The position numbers and the translations under genes were made by a program. Shown here piece after piece: positions 7,294 through 13,636 of a stretch of DNA of 64,000 nucleotides. The notes beneath the pieces were generated by a model. It searched no databases, was not told where the DNA came from, and saw nothing but the letters and a program-made list of their open reading frames with translations. This stretch comes from DASZUK01 sp963844575 (GTDB lineage: Bacteria; Actinomycetota; Acidimicrobiia; Acidimicrobiales; RAAP-2). The DNA is taken from the NCBI GenBank assembly GCA_963844575.1, contig CAWJOU010000005.1:1550001-1614000 (forward strand). The letters run 5' to 3'. The number at the start of each line of letters is the position of its first letter. The stretch's first letter is position 1.

Positions 7294-8425
7294 GCTTCCG
7301 GACCGAGGGTTGAGGTTGCACATCCACCCCGTAGCGGGGCACGGCGATGGACTCTGTGGTTCCTACCAAAGACCCATGGAGACCATCACCGTGACCCCAG
7401 CAGAGATCATCTACCAACGTCGCATCGCCGTGTTGGAACATGCGGCCAAGACGGGCAACGTGGCCGAGACCTGTCGGACCTTCGGCATCTCTCGGACCCG
7501 CTACTACCAGTGGAAGGGCGTGGCCGACCGCTACGGCCTGGACGCCCTCGTGCCCAAGGCCCGGCGGCGCCCCCAGATGCCCGAGGCCACGCCCACCCAC
7601 GTGGTCGAGACGCTGTTGACGCTGGCCGTGGTGGAACCGACCATCGGCTGCCGCCAGTACGCCGACCGGCTCGGTGACCGGGGGTTCTCGATCGCCAAGT
7701 CGACCGTGCAAAAGCACCTCGTCGCCCACGGGCTGGGGACGAGGCAGCAGCGCCTGGGACGAGCGGCGGCCATCACGGCGGCCACGACGGGACTTTCGAC
7801 CGAGGCAGCCCGAGAAGCGGGCCCTATGGGGTTCTGCCTGGCCACCGGCGGCCCGGGTGAGCTCGTCTGTCTGGACAGCTTCTACATCGGCAAGCTGAAG
7901 GGGGTGGGCAAGGTGTACCAGTTGACCGCCGTCGACGTCTTCACCCGCTGGGCCGTCGTCATGATCGTGCTCGGCCCGGTGACCGCCGCCCACACCATGG
8001 GCTTCATCGACCAGGTGCTCAAGCGCTACCGGCGCCACGGGGTGGCTGTCCGGGCCGTGCTCACCGACAACGGTCCCGAGTACGTGGCGAAGGTCTTTCA
8101 GGCCCACCTGGCTGCCAGGGGGCTTCGTCACCAGCGCATCCCGGCCCGCTCGCCCAACCACAACTCGGTCTGCGAGCGGCTGCAGGGCACCATCCTCCAA
8201 GAGTGCTGGCGCCCGGCCTTTCATCGTCGGCACTTCACCTCCGTCCGCCAGCTCCAGGCCGAGGTCGATGCCTGGCTCACCACCTACCATCACCGCCGGC
8301 GCAACCACGGTGACTACATGCGGGGCCGGACGCCTCACGAGATCCTCGACAACCACCAGAGAAGCAAGGCAGCATGACCCTCAGCCACAGAGCCCATCTG
8401 TCACCTCAACCCTCGGTCCGGAAGC
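7294..8425 (+). mobile_element. IS481-family insertion sequence, complete
   Basis: The 1132-bp element begins GCTTCCGGACCGAGGG and ends with its exact inverse; the inverted repeats run about 22 bp with few or no mismatches. It is bracketed by direct repeats TCTAGG at 7288-7293 and 8426-8431. A 6-bp duplication fitting NCTAGN is the known target preference of IS481. It carries one complete transposase gene. The identical-looking ends and intact transposase suggest a recent insertion. Confidence 0.92.
7376..8377 (+). CDS. IS481-family transposase
   Basis: A 333-residue protein. The N-terminus has helix-turn-helix segments (AETCRTFGISRTRYYQWK; AKSTVQKHLVAHGLG). The rve catalytic core shows the DDE triad: first Asp in LVCLDSFYIG, second in LTDNGPEYV, Glu in NSVCERLQGT. 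The C-terminal WLTTYHHRRRNHGDYMRGRTP is family-typical. The ATG at 7376 is the first start inside the element; the longer open frame would begin outside it. No internal frameshift is seen, so it is probably active. Confidence 0.93.
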   Translation: METITVTPAEIIYQRRIAVLEHAAKTGNVAETCRTFGISRTRYYQWKGVADRYGLDALVPKARRRPQMPEATPTHVVETLLTLAVVEPTIGCRQYADRLGDRGFSIAKSTVQKHLVAHGLGTRQQRLGRAAAITAATTGLSTEAAREAGPMGFCLATGGPGELVCLDSFYIGKLKGVGKVYQLTAVDVFTRWAVVMIVLGPVTAAHTMGFIDQVLKRYRRHGVAVRAVLTDNGPEYVAKVFQAHLAARGLRHQRIPARSPNHNSVCERLQGTILQECWRPAFHRRHFTSVRQLQAEVDAWLTTYHHRRRNHGDYMRGRTPHEILDNHQRSKAA

Positions 8426-9291
8426 TCTAGGGCGGCCAGGCCGCGCCGGATCAGCAGCTGATCCCAGAGGTTCCTATCCTGTGCCTCCAACAGGACCGGA
8501 GCGCCGTCCTTATCGAGCCGGGCCGGTATCCGCGACCCTTGGATCTCCAGCAGTGCCTGCAGGCTGAGTACCTCGAGCTCGTCGGGAGCGAGAGCGGCCA
8601 GCATGCGCGCCAGCCGGATTGCCTCGTTCGCCAGGTCGGGGCGCATCCACTCCTCTCCGGCGGTGGCGGTGTAGCCCTCGTTGAAGACCAGGTAGATCAC
8701 CGCCATGACGTCGTCGAGCCGCTTGGTCCGCTCCGGCCCCTCGGGAAGCTCGAACTCGGCGTGCGCTTCGGACAGGGTCTTCTTCGCTCGTGAGATCCGT
8801 TGGCCCATGGTGGACTCGGTGACCAGAAATCCCCGGGCGATCTCGGCGGTGGCGAGCCCGCCGACCAATCGCAGCGTGAGTGCGGCTCGGGACTCGGGCG
8901 TCAGGGTCGGATGGCAGGACAGGAAGATGAGCCGGAGTACGTCGTCCTCGATGTAGTCGACCTGGCTCTCGACGTCGGGCATCGTCTCCCCCTCTCTCCC
9001 TCGGGCACGTTCGAGCTCCGCCACCTTGTGGCGGAGGCTGTCGGCACGCCGGAACTGGTCGATGGCGCGCCGTTTCGCGGTGGTCATCAGCCACGCGACC
9101 GGATTGTCGGGGATGCCGGTGGCGGGCCACTGTTCGAGCGCGGCGACGAGGGCGTCCTGCGCCAAGTCCTCGGCGAGGCTCACATCTCGGGTCATCCGGG
9201 TGAGGGCACCGACGAGGCGGGCCGACTCGGCCCGCCACGCGGCGTAGATGGCCTGGTTCGGGTCATCGGGTCGGGTCTCTGCCGGCACCAC
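8401..9291 (-). pseudogene. ECF42-type sigma factor, N-terminal part, truncated by IS481
   Basis: The protein runs from MVPAETRPDDPNQAIYAAW through sigma region 2 (VSLAEDLAQDALVAALEQW; NPVAWLMTTAKRRAIDQFRR) and region 4 (RAALTLRLVGGLATAEIAR; STMGQRISRAKKTL). It then enters the DUF6596-type extension (VFNEGYTATAGEEW) before ending with LPDRGLR and a stop supplied by the IS end. It lies 81 nt downstream of a DGPF-domain gene on the same strand, the hallmark of the ECF42 group. Regions 2 and 4 are intact, so a shortened protein could still be made, but without the C-terminal TPR-like part. Confidence 0.88.
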
Positions 9292-9372
9292 GCCAGCGTA
9301 ATGAGCCCGATTTCAGCCTGGATCCGCCGATCCTTGCCGCAGAAGGCGAAGGAACGGCGGATCCAGGATCAG

Positions 9373-9747
9373 TCACGCGCCGGGCGCCTCGGGGCCGGTC
9401 GAGATCTGGCGCAGGGTGGAGATCACCGTGATCTCGGGCCAGTACTTCGCGTGAAGCTCGGCGAACGACTGCTGGTCCGCCGCGGCCTCCTCGAGGCTGG
9501 GGTACTCCATGATGGCCCAGCCGCCGACTACCTCCTTGGCCTCGGCGTACGGCCCGTCGACGCGGGTAACCTCGCCTTGGCGGACGACGTAGTTCACGGC
9601 GTCTTCAGTCCCGTACAGACCACCCCCGTCTAGGAACACGCCCTTGGCCGCGCGTTCGCTGATGTACTCGTCCATCGCGTCGAACAGCGCCTGCGGTGGC
9701 GTCCCGACACCCTCTTCCATCCGCACGAATCCCATGAAACGCGGCAT
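9373..9747 (-). CDS. DGPF-domain (YCII-related) protein, partner of ECF42 sigma
   Basis: A 124-residue protein with the YCII-related fold: MPRFMGFVRMEE, then KGVFLDGGGLYGTEDA, then VTRVDGPYAEAKEVVGGWAI, which is the DGPF signature. DGPF proteins are encoded beside ECF42 sigma factors and belong to their regulon; their biochemical role is not settled. The ATG at 9747 has an AGGAG ribosome site at good spacing; the open frame extends about 54 codons further upstream but without conservation. The sigma gene follows on the same strand. Confidence 0.85.
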   Translation of the reverse strand: MPRFMGFVRMEEGVGTPPQALFDAMDEYISERAAKGVFLDGGGLYGTEDAVNYVVRQGEVTRVDGPYAEAKEVVGGWAIMEYPSLEEAAADQQSFAELHAKYWPEITVISTLRQISTGPEAPGA

Positions 9748-9794
9748 CTCGATCACTCCTTCTGGTTCGTCAGGGGTTGCTTTCTCGTACGTAC

Positions 9795-9821
9795 GTCGAA
9801 CGAGCATGCGGTCCTTCGACA
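9795..9821 (-). promoter_or_regulatory. Candidate ECF42-type promoter of the DGPF-sigma operon
   Basis: On the minus strand TGTCGA is followed after 17 nt by CGAC, about 50 nt before the DGPF start. From memory ECF42 promoters use TGTCGA at -35 and a CGAC/CGTC-like -10, which would make the operon autoregulated. The sequence is seen; the assignment is tentative. The rest of 9748-10135 shows no gene. Confidence 0.35.
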
Positions 9822-10135
9822 TCGACCTTGAGGATTCTCGACCATGTTGCGGACACCCGGCGCGCGGGTGCCAGCGCGCCCCGGCGGCGTGGTGATTCGC
9901 GGGTCTCATCGAGACCGTGTTACCTACTCACTGAGGCGCCACCTTCGGGTCGTGAAACCCGAAGGTCGTCAGAGACCTTGAACGCCTCCGGCCGGCATTG
10001 AGCAGGCAACACGTAGGGTGCACCCGGGTGTGCAGGGGGTGTGCAGTTCGACCGACTCTTTCCGACAGGGGACAACGTGCCCACAAGCACACAAGAGGGC
10101 CCCGATGTGGAACATTCAGCGCCCACGCGAGACTG

Positions 10136-10375
10136 GTGGGCATATCTCGCCTGGATCGGATCACCTCGGACCCGGCCATCTGCCACGGCCAGCCGGCGGT
10201 GCGCGGACCCCGCTACACGGTCGAAAGCCTCCTGGAGCCCTTGGTCTCGGGCATGACGATCGACGATGTCCTCGAAGATCACCCCGACCTCGAGCGCGAC
10301 GATCTCTTGGCCGTGCTGGAGTTCGGTGCGCTGGCGGCCGGGCAGCGCCGGGTGGTGCCGCTCGGCGCCGCATGA
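10136..10375 (+). CDS. DUF433-family antitoxin, second copy with altered start
   Basis: Closely similar to the gene at 3300: RLDRITSDPAICHGQPAVRG, then TVESLLEPLVSGMTIDDVLEDHPDLERDDLL. The start ATG of the first copy aligns with ATA (10142) here, so translation would have to use GTG at 10136 or a start further upstream in the open frame. The stop overlaps the next gene as ATGA, as in the first copy. DNA-binding function may survive. The toxin behind it is damaged, so this may be an orphan antitoxin. Confidence 0.65.
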   Translation: MGISRLDRITSDPAICHGQPAVRGPRYTVESLLEPLVSGMTIDDVLEDHPDLERDDLLAVLEFGALAAGQRRVVPLGAA

Positions 10376-10713
10376 ATTTCCTGGTCGACGCCCAACTCCC
10401 CGCCAAGCTTGCCCAACTCCTTCGGACGGCGGGACACGCTGCCGTCCATACCTCGGAGCTTCCGGAAGGGAATCGGACCACCGATCAGGTTCTCGCCCGG
10501 AAGGCCGACGTCGAAGGTCGGGTCGTCGTCACCAAGGACCGGGACTTCCGCGACGGCTACCTCCTGAGCCGCTCGCCCCGCCACCTGCTGGTGGTGACGA
10601 CCGGCAACATCACCGGGCGGAAGTGGTTAGCCGCTCGGCAAACTCGGCTGGGATGTCGTAGCTCAAAGGGCTCCGATGCTCAGCTTGGCACCCTGATCGA
10701 GGTGGCCGGGTAA
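10372..10713 (+). pseudogene. DUF5615 toxin, second copy, C-terminus replaced by hicA remnant
   Basis: The first about 80 residues match the intact copy at 3530 (FLVDAQLPAKLAQLL; TKDRDFRDGYLL; LLVVTTGNIT). After GNIT the frame leaves the family and reads GRKWLAARQTRLGC then SSKGSDAQLGTLIEVAG. That tail is an out-of-frame and partly in-frame reading of a decayed hicA gene. About 35 family C-terminal residues are lost. The junction near 10612 points to a deletion that fused two neighbouring TA modules. It is probably non-functional, though the PIN-like core is largely retained. Confidence 0.75.
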
Positions 10714-10811
10714 CGGTGCCGATCCACGTCGGCGAGACCATCGGCCCCGCCCCGCTGCGATCGATCCTGAACCAAGCGGGCCTGACGGCCGGGGAGTTCC
10801 GAGCGTGCTGA
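10613..10811 (+). pseudogene. hicA-like toxin, frameshifted remnant
   Basis: Pieces of HicA appear in different frames in the right order: EVVSR near 10620, then LGKLGWDVV near 10640-10670, then SKGSDAQL near 10665-10690, then VPIHVGETIGPAPLRSI and LNQAGLTAGEFR to a stop at 10811. HicA is a double-stranded-RNA-binding-fold mRNA interferase with the pattern SxGSH..., VPxH and LRSIL. The histidine of GSH is read as D here. At least two frameshifts break it. A hicB remnant overlaps its end, confirming the identity. Confidence 0.7.
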
Positions 10812-11035
10812 TACGGACCTACACGATCGTGGTGGAGCCGGAGGAGTCCGTAGGGTACTTCGTCGCCGTCCCCGCCCTACCCGGCTGCTTCACCCAGGGC
10901 CGGACCCTGGAGGAGTGTCAGGCCGGAGCCGTCGAAGCGATCGAAGTACACATCGCCGGCCTCGAGGCCGGCGGTTAGGTTGTTCCCGGGGAGTTCGGCA
11001 CCCCGCAACTGCTGGCCGTGACGGTGGCTGCCTGA
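10805..11035 (+). pseudogene. hicB-like antitoxin with premature stop
   Basis: From GTG 10805 the frame reads RTYTIVVEPEESVGYFVAVP, then ALPGCFTQGRTLEECQAGAVEA and VHIAGLEAGG before TAG at 10976. Reading through that stop gives VVPGEFGTPQLLAVTVAA and a natural stop at 11035, which is the usual HicB C-terminus. The TAG is therefore most likely a point change from GAG. The 57-residue product keeps the HicB RNase-H-like core start but loses its end. It overlaps the decayed hicA gene, as intact hicAB pairs often do. Confidence 0.75.
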
Positions 11036-11097
11036 GGCCAGCACTGGCCGGGCTCCGTCCGGCGGTTCAGATGGTGATCTGCAGGCCGCTGATCGTC

Positions 11098-11132
11098 GTG
11101 GACCGGTTCTTATTGTGGGAGCCAAGGTCCAC
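11098..11132. repeat. Palindrome-ended repeat, copy C
   Basis: Perfect outer arms GTGGACC/GGTCCAC with core TTCTTATTGTGGGA (one change). Its right flank (ACTC, then GACCTGGC, GAA, GCG) matches the flank of copy A, so the homologous unit is about 60 bp. It lies 140 nt upstream of the BrnT-like/RHH pair that copy D closes. Confidence 0.75.
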
Positions 11133-11258
11133 TCACGTCTGTGACCTGGCTGAACGCGATTCATTGGTTCCCGTCCGCGAACCGGATCGGCGGATGATCG
11201 CAATCCGTCCAGCAAAGTGACCCGCCAAGGTGGCCCCAGTTCTGTCGGACAAAACTGC

Positions 11259-11264
11259 TAGGCT
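11259..11264 (+). promoter_or_regulatory. -10 box TAGGCT of the BrnT-like operon
   Basis: TAGGCT, within an extended TGCTAGGCT, lies 7 nt before GTG 11272. This spacing puts the transcription start at or next to the start codon, as in leaderless actinobacterial mRNAs. Confidence 0.45.
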
Positions 11265-11271
11265 GGTCCGT

Positions 11272-11565
11272 GTGCGTATCAGCTGGACCCACGCCTCCCG
11301 GCGGCACGGCGGCGCTCGACGCGACGCCCGGTACGTGGTGGTCCACTGTGGGTTGGTCCTTCTCCAGCCCGCACCGACCGGATCCGCGGTGCCGGAGGAT
11401 CGGTTCGTTTATCTGGGCGACGATCCGTCTGGAAGACCGTTGGAGGTGATCGGCATGGAGTTGGAGAGCGAGGACGGCGAAGAGCACCTACGGGTGATCC
11501 ATGTCATGGAGCTACGGGCGAAGTACCGCAGTCGGTACGAGGAGGCCAAACAATGGCGAGTGTGA
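11272..11565 (+). CDS. Small toxin-like protein, possibly BrnT/DUF4258-like
   Basis: A 97-residue protein: RISWTHASRRHGGARRDARY, then DRFVYLGDDPSGRPLEVIGM, then LRVIHVMELRAKYRSRYEEA. Small size, a basic N-terminal helix followed by a beta-sheet containing GxP-LEV and IHxMxLR, and a downstream overlapping ribbon-helix-helix gene resemble BrnT/RelE-type toxins. The assignment is by pattern and context only. The GTG at 11272 is chosen because a -10 box sits 7 nt before it; an in-frame GTG at 11230 lies upstream of that box. The gene is bracketed by repeats C and D. Confidence 0.6.
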   Translation: MRISWTHASRRHGGARRDARYVVVHCGLVLLQPAPTGSAVPEDRFVYLGDDPSGRPLEVIGMELESEDGEEHLRVIHVMELRAKYRSRYEEAKQWRV

Positions 11566-11822
11566 AGCGGACGAAGGGCGGTGCGGTCCTCACCCCCGAG
11601 GTAGAAGAAGCGCTGGCCGACGAGGCCGAGGCCGGTTACGACCTGACGAAGGCCAAGGCAGTCCGGACCGGTCGTCCCTCGCTTAGTCGGGGGACGTCGC
11701 CACGCCTCGATCTTCGAGTCGAGCCGGAGCTGTCAGAAGCGCTCCACAGGCGGGCCCGAGAGGAGCACCGCACCGTCAGCGCCGTTGCCCGAGACGCCCT
11801 CCGCCGTTACGTCGCGTCCTGA
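11553..11822 (+). CDS. Ribbon-helix-helix (CopG-like) antitoxin
   Basis: An 89-residue protein. The C-terminal half, PRLDLRVEPELSEALHRRAR then EEHRTVSAVARDALRRYV, is a CopG/MetJ-type ribbon-helix-helix: one beta strand and two helices that form a DNA-binding dimer. The N-terminal half (LTPEVEEALADEAEAGYDL) is probably the toxin-binding arm. It overlaps the upstream toxin-like gene by 13 nt, so translation is coupled. The toxin-first order fits BrnTA modules. A strong hairpin terminator follows. Confidence 0.75.
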   Translation: MASVKRTKGGAVLTPEVEEALADEAEAGYDLTKAKAVRTGRPSLSRGTSPRLDLRVEPELSEALHRRAREEHRTVSAVARDALRRYVAS

Positions 11823-11871
11823 CGAGCGTCCGCGGCTGAGGGGAGCCTGACAATCGGTCCCCGAAAGGCAG

Positions 11872-11905
11872 GGGACCGGTTCGTATTGTGGGAGCCAAGG
11901 TCCAC
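11872..11905. repeat. Palindrome-ended repeat, copy D
   Basis: GGGGACC left arm, core TTCGTATTGTGGGA and GGTCCAC right arm. It begins 50 nt after the antitoxin stop, the same distance as copy B from its TA module, and runs directly into a terminator hairpin. Confidence 0.75.
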
Positions 11906-11908
11906 TCC

Positions 11909-11945
11909 AAAATCCCAGGTCAGATGTTGTCTGGCCTGGGATTTT
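11909..11945. terminator. Hairpin terminator after the BrnT-like/RHH operon
   Basis: AAAATCCCAGG (11909-11919) pairs perfectly with CCTGGGATTTT (11935-11945) around a 15-nt loop. An A-tract on one side and a T-tract on the other make it look like an intrinsic terminator usable in both directions. Confidence 0.75.
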
Positions 11946-12047
11946 CTATTTCCCCGGGAAAGATGCCGTCGGGTCGACGCGTCAACGCCGAGGCGGGTCG
12001 AGGACCATCTCCGCCCCGCTGGCGCGTGGGGGAGATACTGGCCGGCC

Positions 12048-13625
12048 GTGGCCACCCTGTCGTCACCTCGCCGGTCGCCGGCCCCCACTCGGAACGGCCG
12101 GTCGCGCCGGACGCTGGCGACGATGAGCCTGGCCCAGGGGATGATCCTCCTCGACGTCACGATCGTCGACGTCGCGCTGCCGTCGATCCAACACGGCCTG
12201 CACATGTCGGCGGGTCGGCTGGAGTGGGTCGTCAGCGCGTACGCCCTCGCGTTGGCCGCGCTGATCCCGTTCGGCGGCGCGCTCGGCGATCGGTTCGGGC
12301 GGCGCCGGTGCTTCGTCGTCGGGATGGCCGTGTTCGTGATCGGTTCGGCCGCGTGTGCGCTGTCGACGGTCGACGTCGAGTTGATCGCCTTCCGGGCCGT
12401 CCAGGGGGTCGGCGGCGCGCTGATGTCGTCGTTGACGCTGTCGATCCTGGTCGAGGCGACGCCGACGGACGACCGGCCGTCGGCCATCGGGACGTGGGCG
12501 GCGATCGCCGGCGTCGGGTTCATGGTCGGGCCGATCGTCGGCGGCCTGCTCCTGAGCGTCTTCGGCTGGTCGTCGGTCTTCTGGGTCAACGTCCCACTCG
12601 GCGTCGCCGGTCTGGCGCTGACGCTCACGTCGGTCGACGAGTCGAGGGACCCGTCGGGCCGGCACCTCGACCCGGCCGGCGCGGTCCTGGCGTCCGTCGG
12701 GTTGTTCCTCGTCACGTTCGGCCTCGTCGAGTCGGCTGACCGGGGCTGGGGGTCGCCGGTCGTCGTCGGCTGCATCGTCGCCGGTGCGGTGGTCCTCGCC
12801 GGCTTCTTCTGGTGGGAGCACCGGACGAGCTCGCCGATGGTCCCCCCGGCGATGCTTCGCCAGCACCGGTTCGCCACCGGCAACGTCGTGCTGCTCGTGG
12901 CGTTCCTCTCGCTCACCGGCATGTTCTTCTTCGTCACGCTCTTCTTCCAGAACGTCGAGGGCTGGTCGGCGCTCAAGACGGGCGTCTCGTGGATCGCGCT
13001 CGGCGTGCCGTTCCTGTTCGTCGCCCAGTCGAGTGGGCGGGTGACGAAGCGGTTCTCGCCGGGCGCAGTCATCGCCGTCGGCTGCGCGGTGGCCGCGGCC
13101 GGCATCGCCGGCCTCTCGTTCGTCGCCGCGGCGACGCCGATCGCCGAGGTCGAGGGGTGGTACGTCGGCATCGCCGTCGGTTTCGGCCTGTTGTCGCCGG
13201 CGGCGTCGACGGTCGTCATGTCGTCGGTCGAGGGCGGCGCGTCCGGCATCGCGTCCGGCATCTTGAACACCAGCCGGCAGGTCGGCACGTCGGTCGGGCT
13301 GGCCGTCCTCGGCTCGATCGGCGTGACCGTGGCCGCCCGGGCGTGGCGCGCCGACCTCGTCGGCGCGCCGACCGCCGCGCTCCGTCAGGCCGGCGACGGG
13401 CTGGTCGGGCCGGTCACGAGCGGCCAGATCGCCGTCGTCCGGCACGACGTCGGCGTCAACCTGGCGACCTGGGCGACGGCGGCGTTCGAGTCCGGCCTGC
13501 AGGTTGCGCTGTTCGTCGGCGCCGGGTTGCTGCTCGTCACCGGCGTCGTCGCCTACGCCGTCCTCCGCCGCCCGGCCGCGCCGGTGACGCACCGGCCGGA
13601 GGTGGTCGGCGGGCACCGGCAGTAG
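12048..13625 (+). CDS. MFS multidrug transporter, DHA2 family (14-TM type)
   Basis: A 525-residue inner-membrane protein. TM1 has MILLDVTIVDVALPSIQ (motif D1-like), followed by LEWVVSAYALALAALIPFGG, GDRFGRRRCFV (motif A) and RAVQGVGGALMSSL. About 14 hydrophobic segments follow. The C-terminus is short and ends next to leuS. GTG 12048 is preferred because the first TM needs residues before ATG 12123; no clear ribosome site settles it. Proton-driven export of drugs or toxic compounds is the family role. The start of the coding run here coincides with a return to host-like GC-rich sequence. Confidence 0.85.
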   Translation: MATLSSPRRSPAPTRNGRSRRTLATMSLAQGMILLDVTIVDVALPSIQHGLHMSAGRLEWVVSAYALALAALIPFGGALGDRFGRRRCFVVGMAVFVIGSAACALSTVDVELIAFRAVQGVGGALMSSLTLSILVEATPTDDRPSAIGTWAAIAGVGFMVGPIVGGLLLSVFGWSSVFWVNVPLGVAGLALTLTSVDESRDPSGRHLDPAGAVLASVGLFLVTFGLVESADRGWGSPVVVGCIVAGAVVLAGFFWWEHRTSSPMVPPAMLRQHRFATGNVVLLVAFLSLTGMFFFVTLFFQNVEGWSALKTGVSWIALGVPFLFVAQSSGRVTKRFSPGAVIAVGCAVAAAGIAGLSFVAAATPIAEVEGWYVGIAVGFGLLSPAASTVVMSSVEGGASGIASGILNTSRQVGTSVGLAVLGSIGVTVAARAWRADLVGAPTAALRQAGDGLVGPVTSGQIAVVRHDVGVNLATWATAAFESGLQVALFVGAGLLLVTGVVAYAVLRRPAAPVTHRPEVVGGHRQ

Positions 13626-13628
13626 CAT
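13623..13628 (+). promoter_or_regulatory. -10 box TAGCAT of leuS
   Basis: TAGCAT overlaps the end of the MFS gene and lies 8 nt before the leuS ATG, the leaderless spacing seen at several other genes of this window. Confidence 0.4.
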
Positions 13629-13636
13629 CCGACGTC

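Noticed and set aside
7025..7375. Upstream extension of the IS481 transposase frame
   Set aside because: It lies outside the inverted repeat and on the strand opposite the sigma factor remnant; it is Arg/Pro-rich shadow sequence.
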